In this document: positions 53,101 to 60,048 of the stretch, piece by piece | Position numbering within the stretch: the stretch's first letter is position 1 | Layout: each line of letters opens with the position of its first letter | Assembly (NCBI GenBank): GCA_012845835.1 | Contig: JABAKD010000021.1 | Coordinates: 16,196,543 to 16,260,542, forward strand | Source of the DNA: Undaria pinnatifida | Lineage: Eukaryota; Sar; Phaeophyceae; Laminariales; Alariaceae | Length of the DNA stretch: 64,000 nt | Direction: 5' to 3' | The notes under the pieces: generated by a model | What the model saw: only the letters and a program-made list of their open reading frames with translations | The model's database searches: none | Told to the model about the DNA's origin: nothing | Program-made: the position numbers and the translations under genes

Positions 53101-56100
53101 CCTTCCCGTTCCCACCACGGCTTTCCGAAAAACTACGAGCCACTACGCCTACGACCCCTATGCCTTTAATTGGCGCCTGCTCCCCCTCTCCAGCAGCGAG
53201 CGCATCCCGCCTTCCCACCTTTTCTTCCCCCGGCAGAACTCCCCGGAGGCGTGTTTTTACACCTCCGCCTCGGGACGATTCCGCCGCATTTCTCACATTT
53301 TCATCTACGAGAGTTTCCGCCGCCCTCTGGTCATAGGTGGGGACGCCACCACCATCAGCAGTAGCACGCGAAGGACGGTCGGCAACGCCGGAACCTGCAG
53401 CCCCCACGGCGGCAAACAGCGCCAAAATTTCCTCGGGACTCCTAGAAATTTCTTCAGTAGTCCTGGAAATTTCCTTGGAACTCTTGGAAACTTCCGCGAA
53501 CTTTCGCTTCGGGGGCGGCAACTGAGACGAGTGAGACGAGGAGGGGGACGCCCTCCGGTCACCCTCAAATGGATCCAAGGTGTTCTGCTTGGACTGGTGA
53601 TGCTGTTGCCGTCGCTGCTGCTGTTGGGGGTGTCGGCGTTGCCGTTGCTGTGGCTGATGCTCGGCCTGCTCTACCTCCAGCATGAAGAAGGGGGGGGCGT
53701 TTCTGACGCTGATGATAGGACTGACGGCGGCAACCCTGGCCACGACGTCCGCGGCCCCACTGTAGCGGCGGCGGCGGCGACAAAACAAAAAACAAACATG
53801 GCAAAGGTTTATCATTGACCTGTAACCACCGCAAACATTATCCCATACTAGATCGAATCAGATTGCCCCAAAGACTTGGGTACAAACCTAAGGCAGTTAA
53901 GGAGACATATCGCGATCTGCCTAATCTAGATCGTAGCGGCGGCGGCGACAAAACAAAAAACAAACACGGCAAAGGTTTATCCTTGACTTGTGATCACCGC
54001 AAACATAATCCCATACCAGATCAAAGCAGATTGCCCCCAACGACTTGGGTACAGACCTAAAGCAGTTAAGGAGACATATCGTGATCTGCCTAATCTAGAT
54101 CGTACACATCAGTGGGTCGGGACATTTGTGTAACGACCATAAACATGGAAAAGGTTCACCCTTGACCACCGCAAACATCATCCCATACTAGATCAAGGTA
54201 GTCTGCCCCCAAAAACGTGGGTAGAGATCTAAAGCGGTTAAGGTTTCACACCTCGGAGGACAGATCGCGATCTGCCCGATCTAGATCGTAAAGATCAGTG
54301 GGTGGGGACCTATTTGTGACGAAAAAAACACGGAAAAAAAACACCCTTCTGCCACCTCAAACAATATCCCATAGTACGTCCAAGTAGTTCGTACCGAAAG
54401 CCGTGGGTACAGTTCTAAAGCGGCTATGCTTTCACACCTCGCAGGATACATCGTGATCTGCCTGATCTAGATCGTACTGATCAGTGGGTCAGGAGTGTAG
54501 AACCTTCTTGGTTGAACCGTATAGGGATCAGCCAAAGAAGGCCGGCAAGTTCATAGTGTTGACTAAACCGGAGGGGCGAGGTTGACACAAAGTCTGCGTT
54601 CTGCAGATGGACGAAAACTGGTACACAAACGAAATTGTATGGAGCTTAAGCTTTTTTTACCCGGATCCCCAAGAGGATCTAAAAAAAAAAAAAAAAAAAG
54701 TAGAGAAAACAAACACGGAAGAAAAATACCTTGTTACCCCCGCAAACAATATCCTATGGTAGATCTCAGTAGTGTGTACCGAAAACTGTGGGTACAGTTA
54801 CTAAGGGGTCAAGGTTTCACACCTTGGAGGACAGATTGTGATCTGCCTGATCTAAACCGTACAGATCAGTGGGTCGGGACATATGTACAACGAAAATATA
54901 CACGGAAAAGGGTAGTTTTCAGGTGATGATCTGCCTGACCTAGATCGGACAGATCAACAGGATGGGACGTATGTACAACGAAAAACAAACACGGAAAAGG
55001 ATAACGCTGCACAGGCCGGACAGATCGTAGTCGGCCAGACCTAGATCGTACAGGCCAGTGGGTTTGGAAAATATGTATAAACGAAAAAAAACACGGGCAA
55101 GGTTTAAGATTCACATGTAGGCCGGACCTAGATCGCACAGAAGAGTGGGTTCCGAAACGTGTACAACGAAAACGAGCACAGAAAACTTCAAGCATTTCAC
55201 CGGACAATCATGATCTCTCTGACCTAGACCGCACAGATCAGTGGGTCGGGACATACGCAAAATAGTTGTACAAAGCCACGCGCACCGAACGCTTGGAGGT
55301 TGGAACGAGAAAAGGAAACGCGCGAATCATCATGTTTCAAACTAGTACCATACCTTTTTGTGAAGAACACCAAGCACATGCATGCATAGCACACAGTCAT
55401 CGAGGCCCCGCAACTGTTTTTCTCTAGGCCCTCTCGTACCTCCCTTGGCGCAGGACGAAGGCATCCAGTCCGAGAGCACCCCGAGCGGCCACCTCCGACA
55501 GTGTCGGCCTCCGCTCTGTATCCCGCACACATCGCCACACCTCTCCGCCCCCTCCTCCCCTCCCTCCTCCTCCACTGCCGCTACTGCCACCGCCACGTTC
55601 TCCCGGCCCTCCCCTTCTACTGCTGCTGCCACTGCCATCACCAGCTCCTCCACCCGACCCACCTCCTCTACTATTATTGCCGTTGTTGCTGCAGCTGCTG
55701 CTGCTAACGTCACCACCGCCGCCGTCGCTAAAGCTGCCCGGGCAGTCGCCCACGACCCCCGGACAAGCGCCGCTAGAAATAGCAGCAGCATTGGGCGGCG
55801 AAGCACGAGTCGGGAGCTCCTCTCGTAACAGCAAGGAAATTTCGCTAGCTTCGAGACATGCTGAGAAAAGGGTCCGCTGACCAGAGGAAGGACGCCTCGG
55901 AGCTCCTCTTGGTCCGCCCCTCCCTCGAGCGCATACCCCTGCGGTCGGTAATTACCGACCGGGGGTAACGGAAGGCGGGGTGTGGGGGCATATGCGCGCG
56001 GCGGCGATGGTCCACAAAACTCAGAATAAACATCGCAAGGGTATGATATTGCAAAAACACACACACACATCTAGCTGTGGGAAAACCTTTACGCCTGCGT

Positions 56101-59100
56101 CATTCCACTCAGAGGGTGCAGCATTTTCTGAGAATTTTCTGAGCTCGAAACATGAGGAGCTCAATATCTCACCCTAAACATGACATGACTTCGAAGGCAT
56201 TCGCTCTGGCAACCCGACGAACAATTTCTATGCGCTAGTCGTTATTAATATACCATATTAATAACGCAATCAAAAACAACCATTGTACTGATCAAAGTAT
56301 TATACCATCCGACGGTTGCCTCACTCGAGGAGCCTTACCGTAACATCATCAATAACATCAACATCAACATCAACATTGCCAGAAACCGTTGGCCCCAACA
56401 GCCCACCAGTGCAAACACTACCGTAGAGACAGTACAGCTGTCGATATTAGTAGAAACTTGCGCCGCTGGATATTTGACAGTTGTAACTGCCGTCAACTCG
56501 GTTGCGTTGGTGTACGGCGGATGCTTCAGGAACCCTGGCCATGAGTCCTGTTGGTTACATAGCACCACTACCCACTGAGCTACCAGGTCACGTGTGTGAC
56601 TCAGTAGCTCAGCGGTCAGTGCTACCAGGTATATAACTTAACAAAATATATGTTTTCGAGTCCGTTGATTGATTCTCGCCGACTTCGTAACAGGAATATG
56701 AGGGGCTCTCCCCGACTCACGTGATATCAATCAACTCGAAAACGTAGATTTTATTTGTTATGCAGCACTACACACGGAGCTACGAAGTCACTGCGGCTCA
56801 GTAGCTCACAGGGGTAGTGCTATACCTGGTATAGCTAACAGGTTCCCATTCTTCGGCGGGGTCAACATTATAATCTCGCATTCGTTCGAAACAACACCGC
56901 AAAGTGACGCACGGTAAATAAACGTACCAGGTATTTTTGCTGCGGCCAACACATAATTTCAAGGACAGGGTAACAGAAAAAAACGAAAAGAAGAAACTAC
57001 GCTAGCCAAGCGAAACGGTCTCGTAACGCCTATTTAATAGTCCCCTTGGAACAAGCAGCACCCACGTTTGGGGTACAACTTACTCGAAGAACAGAGCACG
57101 ATATTCGTTGCAGTAGAAATGGCAGTTTTGGCAGCAGAAAAGGTACTCTTTTGCAGTAGAAAGGGTACTTTCGCAGCAGGAAAAGGGTACTGTTTTTCCG
57201 TTAAAAGCAGCCTAGCGGGCAGCAATCGCGTCTGCTGTGTCTGGTTCCCGCCGAAAAAAAGGCTGAAGGGAACGCACCAAAGCGCCCAGCGTGGAAGGGT
57301 GAGGTGTTGCTGCGGACAGATAGATACCCCAGCACTTGAGGCATGCTGCGGTTGGGGTGCACCTAATTGTTTTAGAGGCGTTTTCCCCTTGGGTAGCACT
57401 CTATCTCACCCAAAAAAACTGACGTTGAGAAGAAATTACATCGCGACCCGATGAAAGTCCCATCGCCTAGGTACATTAAAGAAATATGAAAAAAAAAGAA
57501 ACGACAACGGGGAGTTCCAAAGATGAGGAGGCCCGTTGGTCGAAACCAGTTAGGCATAAAAAAAATGATTTCTACCCCTGCCGTTGCACGCGTCGACTTC
57601 CTTACCCAAGCGCGGCTTCTTCTCGTGCGAGGTAAAGGTCCATCTCGACAAGCACACGGTTTTGCCCAACCACGACACGGGCGGCGGTGGAACGCACATC
57701 AGGCGCACCTTCCCTGCCAAAGGAAAGCGCGCAGCGTGATGGCAACAGGACGAAGGAGCGGGGTCCATGAATAACAGCGGGGGGGGGGGGGGGGGAGGAG
57801 CGTACTCATGCTTTTGCTCGCCATGGTCATTTCATCATTGATCACGCATCCCTTTTGAGAGCTAGCCCCGATCCTCCTGCCCAAACTAGAGACGCCTCCG
57901 CCATGGGGGAGGGGTACACCATGGGATAGTCCCATTGACACAGGGGTAAATCAAGCCCACAACGCACATCAGGCGCACCCCACCCCCCCTGCCAACGAAG
58001 CGCAGCGTGACGGCGATACCGCCGATCGAGAAAGGATGCGCGGGAGCGGAGGAGGGACCGGGGGTCAGGTACAGGACGACGGGTAATACATGGCGGCGCA
58101 CTTCTATCTACACAATGTTAGACCAAGCCCAAAGCGCAACCGCACAAGCGAGTACGAGGCGCAAATGCCCAGGAAGGTAGCGCTCTGGGTACGAGGACGA
58201 TTTTCTTGGGCTTCTGGGGGAAGCACATGCGATAAGCAACCGACTTAACCCTTCCAGAAGAGCTAAAAATATATCACACTAACTCCAAGTAGTTTTACCC
58301 CAAAAACGCGGGTACAGATATAACAAGGGAAAACTGCCGGGCACACTTGCATCCCTTTCTCGAGCACAGAGAGGCACGAGGGCACGCTTTCTGCAAACCA
58401 AACGAAACTTGAGCTCACAAGAAATGAGAACAGGCGTTTTCTTACCAGTGTCATCCTCCAGAAACAGCGACGACACCGCGAAGGCGTCTTCCCTGAGCGA
58501 GTCAAAGGTGAGCACTCCAACCACCACCCCGTCCGTCCCCAACCCCGCGTCCTCAAGCACAGCCCCTCCTGCCGCGGCCCCTTTCACGCCTGCGCCATCA
58601 GGTTCGGAACTCTCCCTCCCCCATGAGGCCTGCGTGGCTCCATGTCCGAGCCGCAGCACTCTGGAAACTGTTAAGGCGGTCAGACTTCTCCGGTCCCTGT
58701 CGGCATCGCGTAGTGTCGGCTTGTCTGCATCGCAAGGTGTCGGTGTCGGTGTGCCATCTGGGCCTGTGATACAGCAGCGACAGTAGGCTGCTTTTTCGTC
58801 TAAACGAGGCTCCGCGCCCAAAGCAGCCTCCCCAGCAGCCGGCGAAACAGCTCCCGGAGCAGCTCTCGAAGCAGTCCCCGAAGCAGGTCTCGCTTGCTGC
58901 GGGTGGTTCTGTTGTGTAAACCTGGGGCCCTCCTCGTTTGTGTCCCCGACGACACTATCCGCCACGGCCGCCGCCACCGTCGTCGCCAGGGTCGCGCTGG
59001 TAACGGGGCAAGCTCGTCTCCGTTCCGAGCTGGTTTTGCTGCAGATGGGTCTCGACAACTCCAAGCAGCTGTCGTGATGTCTACGGGGCCGGTCGTCGCT

Positions 59101-60048
59101 TGGCCGGGGTCGTGCTCGACGGCTGCCGCCACAAGCCTCGCGGGTTGGGGTGGTAGGGCAAATGGTAGAGTTGGCGTTGGCGGTAGCGGTGACGGTAGAG
59201 TTGGCGACAGCGTTAGCGTTAGCGTTAGCGTTAGCGTTAGCGTTAGCGTTAGCGTTAGCGTTAGCGTTAGCGTTAGCGTTAGCGTTAGCGTTAGCGTTAG
59301 CGTAGGCTTTCGCTGTAGCAGTAGCTTCAGTTGCAACGGTAGCGGCGCGGCTTCTTTTCAAGCCGACTAAGCGACGAGTGCTTTCGCCACAGCAACAACA
59401 ACAACACCGCGTAGGTCCGCTTTCCCCCTCGTCCGATCCCTCGCCGCAGGTCGCCCTGCTATCGAAGCCCCCCACACACACCCCGCAGACTGCCGTGGTG
59501 GCAGCGGCACCGCGGAAGGTGGAGAAGCACGGAGGGAAACGACAACGACCTGCAAGCTCGTCGGAGAGGGTTGAGGAGACGGCACAGAGGGCGTGACGCC
59601 TCGCGCTGGCTATCTCGGCCAAAATAACAGCAGCAGCAGACGCAACCCCTGCAGATGGAATGACTCCGTCTGGCAGCTGTGACGGCGGCGGCGGGGGCGG
59701 CATGCTTGATGATGGGCGTGGAGAGGCAGGCCGCCCCGGATAACTTCTGCTGCTGCTCGCTCCGTCGCCGTAGCTGCCTCCGTCGTCGTAGCTGCTGGTG
59801 TTGTTTATGGTAGGCCTACCACTGGCGCTGGTGCTGGTGTTGCTGGTGCTGGTGTTGCTTATCGGTGTAGGCCTTCTGCTGGTGTTGCAGGTGTTATTGC
59901 TGCTGCTGTACATCGTAGACCTGCTGTTGGTGGTGGTACTGCTGATGCTGTTGGTGCTGTTGCTGTTCATTGTAGGCATACTTTTGGTGTTGCTGCTGCT
60001 GCTGTTGCTGCTAAAGCTGCCGCTGTCGCTGGGCTGTCGTGCGTCCAT
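16803..60048 (-). CDS. CTC1: CTC1-like CST telomere-maintenance subunit, 15-exon gene model
   Basis: This is the large OB-fold subunit of the CST complex (CTC1-STN1-TEN1), which binds telomeric ssDNA and promotes polymerase-alpha C-strand fill-in. The coding exons, in transcript order, are 60048-58446, 55860-55440, 53759-52640, 50195-49725, 45712-45600, 41996-41813, 39201-38255, 34972-34714, 31760-30783, 29324-27918, 25932-25849, 22762-21848, 19398-19299, 19078-18903 and 17168-16803. Every junction is GT/AG and phase-matched, and the total of 9144 nt gives 3047 aa plus stop. Motifs appear in the family order: GVLTFDSL...SLFLEDDT (aa 507-534), RVAAVSPI...FFMLEVE, LVLTGPRCLAW..VVPGKTY (962-983), VVTYEGEITGL then AGTYILDGG (around 1191-1214), NILALVRKF, WVLLRSYLVVHA, LCLTLEE..RVCVY...PAGMIPG, VSVRFAKAATWCRHCGAC, and DDVVKLLKLP. 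Animal and plant CTC1 proteins are about 1200-1300 aa, so low-complexity insertions account for the excess. Exon edges at 31760, 34972 and 19299 have alternatives. Confidence 0.9.
17270..17350 (+). repeat. Dispersed family C fragment
   Basis: Shares ACCCTCGCATCCTTACA and GGTTTTCACCGACCAGGC with the fuller copies at 29395-29820 and 42660-43085. It lies about 100 bp upstream of the exon 15 acceptor. Confidence 0.75.
17655..18045. repeat. 60-bp hairpin satellite in CTC1 intron 14
   Basis: Six to seven copies of a roughly 60-bp unit, each with AAGTGGCTTA and TAAGCCACTT as internal inverted arms. Arm changes are partly compensated (GTGGCG with CGCCAC at 17660-17695). Confidence 0.9.
18903..19078 (-). 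CDS. CTC1: CTC1 exon 14
   Basis: Encodes aa 2868-2926. The acceptor is cctttag|CA (phase 1), or gagcag|C at 19065 (phase 2); the donor is CCGGTG|GTGAGA, phase 0. GVPCAVRFVANQALLLLDGD and DDVVKLLKLPAGARRDIEAA match the last strands and capping helix of the C-terminal OB-fold (family VAAALGLCPREWASLLDF). The upstream intron is only about 220 bp and consists almost wholly of a minisatellite. Confidence 0.88.
19083..19252. repeat. 34-bp minisatellite forming CTC1 intron 13
   Basis: Five copies of GGCTCAGTCAAAGGTTACGG plus a G-rich spacer. On the minus strand each unit supplies a C-rich tract followed by TGACTGAG, next to the exon 14 acceptor. Confidence 0.92.
19299..19398 (-). CDS. CTC1: CTC1 exon 13
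   Basis: Encodes aa 2835-2867. The acceptor is cggtgctccgcag|TGC (phase 0). It begins with Cys, completing C-x2-C-x2-C with exon 12, and has a further Cys at aa 2848; this fits the zinc-ribbon part of the C-terminal OB-fold. Only this frame is open through the exon. The donor GAGCGAG|GTCCAG (phase 1) is weak. An alternative donor at 19265 (GCTGG|GTAATG, phase 2), paired with an acceptor giving exon 14 from 19065, also keeps the frame and adds 7 residues. Confidence 0.75.
20341..20370 (+). repeat. Short TTAGGG tract
   Basis: Three to four telomere-type hexamers in CTC1 intron 12. Confidence 0.9.
20829..21030. repeat. ATATC pentanucleotide array
   Basis: (ATATC)n in intron 12, with CATAC and ATGTT variants. 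Further arrays of the same type lie at 31907-32024 and 39885-39930, and a related TGATC array at 33119-33190. Confidence 0.95.
21848..22762 (-). CDS. CTC1: CTC1 exon 12
   Basis: Encodes aa 2530-2834. The acceptor is cggttctcgcag|GTG and the donor is GGCGCG|GTGAGC, both phase 0. It opens with VVSLALPPPPAYVPVLG (family VQVLSFPPETTISVP). Then comes a Ser/Gly/Pro insert in which three telomere-type repeats encode GLGLGLG (22318-22341). It ends in the conserved start of the last OB-fold: ITCMSVVSVRF and TWCRHCGA, matching CHIVSVFSLQLFWVCAYC. The CxxC is the first half of a probable zinc ribbon (C2829, C2832). Confidence 0.92.
24160..24520 (+). repeat. Two-copy repeat in CTC1 intron 11
   Basis: CATGTGCTACAGCAGTACAG with ACGTACTGCAGCAAA at 24181 recurs at 24450 after about 270 bp. 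CCAACC-rich sequence lies between. A 243-codon frame over it is low complexity and not considered a gene. Confidence 0.7.
24535..24745. other. GC-rich island in CTC1 intron 11
   Basis: Markedly more GC-rich than its flanks, with CGCCGGGGAGAGAGCG and CGCCGGCGATATCGAGGG words and no internal repeats. Several frames are open, but none continues the CTC1 alignment. Its origin is unknown. Confidence 0.5.
24955..25510 (+). repeat. Dispersed family A copy in CTC1 intron 11
   Basis: Nearly complete, with C-runs and the conserved tail, in antisense orientation to CTC1. Confidence 0.85.
25849..25932 (-). CDS. CTC1: CTC1 exon 11 (28 codons)
   Basis: Encodes aa 2502-2529. The acceptor is gtcccatgcag|GTG and the donor is GTTAAG|GTAAGA, both phase 0. 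The reading VQGVCRRLSG, KSVYLAVAR aligns with the family segment after the LLPG loop (VHFSQLEKRVSR.HNVYCCFRSS) with no gap. It is the proximal copy of a roughly 260-bp tandem repeat. The other copies, at 26169-26220, 26436-26500 and 26681-26745, have lost the frame or a splice site. Confidence 0.92.
25849..26750 (-). repeat. Tandem array of about 260-bp units containing CTC1 exon 11
   Basis: Four units share the exon 11 acceptor region and its first codons. Only the lowest-coordinate unit has AG|GTG, an open frame and GTAAGA. Unit 2 (26169-26220) reads VEGVCRRLSG then a stop. Unit 3 (26436-26500) has lost the LSG region. Unit 4 (26681-26745) has lost the acceptor AG and frame. Units 2 and 4 also share CAAGTAACTT..GA sequence to their left. 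Confidence 0.85.
27918..29324 (-). CDS. CTC1: CTC1 exon 10
   Basis: Encodes aa 2033-2501. The acceptor is very strong (cttcccgctccttcctgcag|GAG) and the donor is GTGCAG|GTACGC, both phase 0. EPNILALVRKFAVCTEVV and WVLLRSYLVVHARDMFVLD match family strands near LIGCLVRAERFQLIVE and VYVQFFLADALILPV. After a long Gly/Ala/Arg insert with a Gln run, it ends with MQLCLTLEEG, RVCVYLGL and WPAGMIPG, the segment before the conserved LLPG loop of CTC1. The antisense strand is open over much of the exon because of its codon bias. Confidence 0.93.
29382..29820 (+). repeat. Dispersed family C, full copy 1
   Basis: Begins with a G14 run, then TCATGACCGGAGTCCTTATGACCATC, and extends through TTTTCTGGTGTGGCCAC and ACTGCCTCGTGGGTGCC. 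It matches 42660-43085 over about 430 bp, with scattered differences and no conserved reading frame. A third partial copy starts at 29925 and a fourth at 36450. Confidence 0.88.
30783..31760 (-). CDS. CTC1: CTC1 exon 9
   Basis: Encodes aa 1707-2032. The acceptor is ttccagccag|CTC (phase 0); a second AG four bases earlier gives phase 2 if exon 8 is skipped. It opens with a helical segment (LTALALLLQRAPQVAVQ). It then has OB-like strands GVLGWLSLEG and SLLLGDRTARAPVVLI (around aa 1867-1882), as in the fourth OB-fold of CTC1, set in Ala/Gly/Arg-rich linkers. The donor is TGCGAG|GTGCGA, phase 0. Confidence 0.88.
34714..34972 (-). CDS. CTC1: CTC1 exon 8 (candidate)
   Basis: Encodes aa 1620-1706 if used. 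The acceptor is gcactacgcag|G (phase 2) and the donor is CGAGAT|GTGAGC (phase 0). The reading DVYAEFLNHPRGVCAIVDPA continues into a Cys-rich stretch and is an island of higher GC in AT-richer sequence. Including it requires exon 9 to start at 31760. Leaving it out, with exon 9 starting at 31764, also keeps the frame and gives a 2962-residue protein, so this exon could be alternative or spurious. Confidence 0.55.
36996..37355. repeat. 9-bp ATGATCTAC minisatellite
   Basis: A long array of ATGATCTAC/ATGATCTAT units in CTC1 intron 7, rich in self-complementary GATC and CTAG words. Confidence 0.93.
37573..37735. repeat. 10-bp ATACCACATC minisatellite
   Basis: Tandem ATACCACATC with GACACC, GACATC and AATACGAC variants. 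Confidence 0.93.
38255..39201 (-). CDS. CTC1: CTC1 exon 7 (poly-Gly / Gly-Val exon)
   Basis: Encodes aa 1305-1619. The acceptor is attttttggcag|GTG (phase 0) and the donor is CCAAGAG|GTAGGC (phase 2). It begins VVRFSPLEANASYRPL and AHAWRHAFKNAFL. A long Gly tract and Gly-Val repeats follow, encoded by two (CCA)n blocks on the plus strand (38596-38655 and 38815-38902) with a (CCAACA)n-type block between them. It ends EWEERVFRWVFDRG, a segment reminiscent of the helix after the third OB-fold. The microsatellite length probably varies between individuals. Confidence 0.85.
39240..41160. repeat. Compound tandem field in CTC1 intron 6
   Basis: The outer parts (39240-39380 and 40980-41150) carry ACCGACAATTCCGTTCAAAGA units of about 24 bp. 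The inner parts (39455-39775 and 40560-40960) carry ACCCGGAACTTCTGTAAGTT units of about 60 bp. The middle (39785-40555) is mostly unique. The symmetric order suggests that one composite array was opened by an insertion. Confidence 0.85.
41813..41996 (-). CDS. CTC1: CTC1 exon 6
   Basis: Encodes aa 1243-1304. The acceptor is atttgtttccag|A (phase 2) and the donor is CTCGAG|GTGCTC (phase 0). QERLIPGAYATLPSIL aligns with the loop and last strand of the third OB-fold (family RRVMRPGVCLQLQDVHL). The tail DGRHSLE joins exon 7's VVRFSPLE. A second frame is open over the same bases, but it does not fit the phase of exon 5. Confidence 0.8.
42660..43085 (+). repeat. Dispersed family C, full copy 2
   Basis: Preceded by a G-run (42650-42662) as in the 29382 copy, and collinear with it to about 43085. 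Confidence 0.88.
43600..44150. repeat. AGGCAAGGCAAAACACGCCA tandem field
   Basis: Some twenty imperfect units of 20-40 bp in CTC1 intron 5. They leave Lys/Gln- or Phe/Cys-rich open frames on both strands. Confidence 0.9.
45600..45712 (-). CDS. CTC1: CTC1 exon 5 (short)
   Basis: Encodes aa 1206-1242. It was found by asking what should follow exon 4. The reading AGTYILDGG ... INLFLQQF ... LGAGL matches the family segment AGLYELDGQLGLCLAYQQF in order and spacing, with a 9-residue insertion. The acceptor is tgtttgtcttgaag|GCG (phase 0) and the donor is CTGAG|GTGAGA (phase 2); both phases fit the neighbouring exons. The plus strand is open here too but has no matching splice pair. Confidence 0.9.
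45810..46172. repeat. 125-bp tandem repeat, about 2.8 units
   Basis: Units share TCGGGGATGAAATGCCCGCC, TTTAGACACGCAGAAACG and CTGATATTGGGTGTC. The array sits just upstream (in transcript sense) of exon 5. Confidence 0.93.
46172..47023. mobile_element. Foldback/MITE-like element, long form
   Basis: The left arm (46190-46400) and right arm (46720-46990) are inverted copies sharing GGGACACATGTTCCC / GGGAACATGT, CTACAAGTATGGAAACC and GTCGTTCCCCGG words. The centre holds ACCGGTATAGAGTTTACCGA-type sequence. No transposase is encoded. Confidence 0.7.
48582..48836. mobile_element. MITE-like element, short form
   Basis: About 255 bp, with terminal inverted repeats GCTGTGAGTCG...CGCCTCACAGC. The interior matches the right arm of the 46172 element (GGAACATGTAT, CTACAAGTATGGAAACCC, AAGTCGGATAGTTGGCAC). 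No convincing target-site duplication was seen. Confidence 0.75.
48890..49095 (+). repeat. Two-copy tandem of about 70 bp
   Basis: GACACCTAC...AACAGGAAAGCCGGCTCAGG recurs about 70 bp later as GGACACCTACGAAC...GGAATCCGGCTCAGG. Confidence 0.7.
49725..50195 (-). CDS. CTC1: CTC1 exon 4
   Basis: Encodes aa 1049-1205. It has a strong acceptor (gctctcttctttgcag|CAT, phase 0) and a strong donor (AGCCAG|GTGAGA, phase 0). The first three quarters are an acidic and Ser/Gly/Cys-rich linker. The last residues (RCVVTYEGEITGLASQ) match the first strands of the third OB-fold, where animal CTC1 reads roughly LLSYSGAVTGV. The match continues directly into exon 5. Confidence 0.92.
50215..50390 (-). repeat. Two decayed family A tail cores beside CTC1 exon 4
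   Basis: 50224-50280 and 50330-50385 each carry GCAGCTTGCAA...TTTCGACGA...TCGATC or TCGACC, the core of the family A tail. They begin about 20 bp upstream (in transcript sense) of the exon 4 acceptor. Confidence 0.6.
51326..51388. repeat. 13-bp CTTTCATACTCA minisatellite
   Basis: Five near-identical tandem copies. Confidence 0.95.
51575..52135. repeat. ATCATAAC-type minisatellite
   Basis: Over 500 bp of CATCATAACATCATC units with CAGATGTCATAACATC higher-order interruptions, in CTC1 intron 3. Confidence 0.95.
52640..53759 (-). CDS. CTC1: CTC1 exon 3
   Basis: Encodes aa 675-1048. The acceptor is cgccgctacag|T (phase 2, giving Ser), immediately after a GCC repeat. It opens with ADVVARVAAVSPIISV and FFMLEVEQ, matching the start of the second OB-fold. 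It is then interrupted by a long Gln/Ser/Gly/Glu-rich insert containing three imperfect repeats of the type SKEISRTTEEISRSPEEI. It closes the fold with LVLTGPRCLAWQ, VVVPGKTYLF and GKTFYRAF, the clearest OB signature of the gene. The donor is ACGCCG|GTGAGA, phase 0; the ORF runs on past it to about 52541 but is judged intronic. Confidence 0.9.
53762..55260. repeat. 130-180 bp tandem array in CTC1 intron 2
   Basis: Eight or more units share AAACACGGAAAAGG, CCGCAAACAATATCCCATA, GATCTGCCTGATCTAGATCG and GATCAGTGGGTCGGGAC. The first unit begins precisely at the exon 3 acceptor, and the second unit repeats the GTAGCGGCGGCGGCGAC acceptor text without a usable AG. Confidence 0.92.
55440..55860 (-). 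CDS. CTC1: CTC1 exon 2
   Basis: Encodes aa 535-674. The acceptor follows a pyrimidine tract (ccttttctcag|CA), enters in phase 1 and completes an Ala codon. The reading continues the first OB-fold (CLEASEISLLLREEL), passes through a Ser/Gly/Asn-rich insert, and recovers sequence-like content at RDTERRPTLSEVAARGALG. It leaves at GGGAG|GTACGAG in phase 2. The antisense strand is also open here because of triplet repeats, but only the minus frame has matching splice sites. Confidence 0.85.
56560..56822. other. Foldback with tRNA-like boxes, CTC1 intron 1
   Basis: The outer arms TAGCACCACTACCCACTGAG and CAGTAGCTCACAGGGGTAGT are inverted copies. The inner arms TTTTCGAGTCCGTTGATT and ATCAATCAACTCGAAAAC pair as well. 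TAGCTCAGCGGT (56604-56615) matches a pol III A box, and TTTTCGAGTCC (56653-56663) is close to a B box. Confidence 0.6.
56830..58440. other. CTC1 intron 1, remaining sequence
   Basis: No exon recognised. 57660-57740 and 57955-58020 share a CGCACATCAGGCGCACC repeat. G16 lies at 57780 and a family B-like TTTTACCCCAAAAACGCGGG near 58290. Confidence 0.5.
58446..60048 (-). CDS. CTC1: CTC1 exon 1 (N-terminus)
   Basis: Encodes aa 1-534. The start is the ATG at 60048-60046 in the context gacATGG, and an in-frame TGA lies 22 codons upstream at 60114-60112. Two cag trinucleotides lie between that stop and the ATG, so an upstream noncoding or coding exon is possible. Most of the exon is low complexity: Ser/Asn/Thr-rich (aa 10-110), a Pro run, a Cys run encoded by CTG-type repeats, and a long Asn-Ala dipeptide tract from a GTTAGC hexamer array (59203-59315). 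Only the last 28 residues look like a folded domain: VVVGVLTFDSL, then SLFLEDDT, a first OB-fold of the CTC1 type. The donor is ACTG|GTAAGA, phase 1. Confidence 0.85.
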
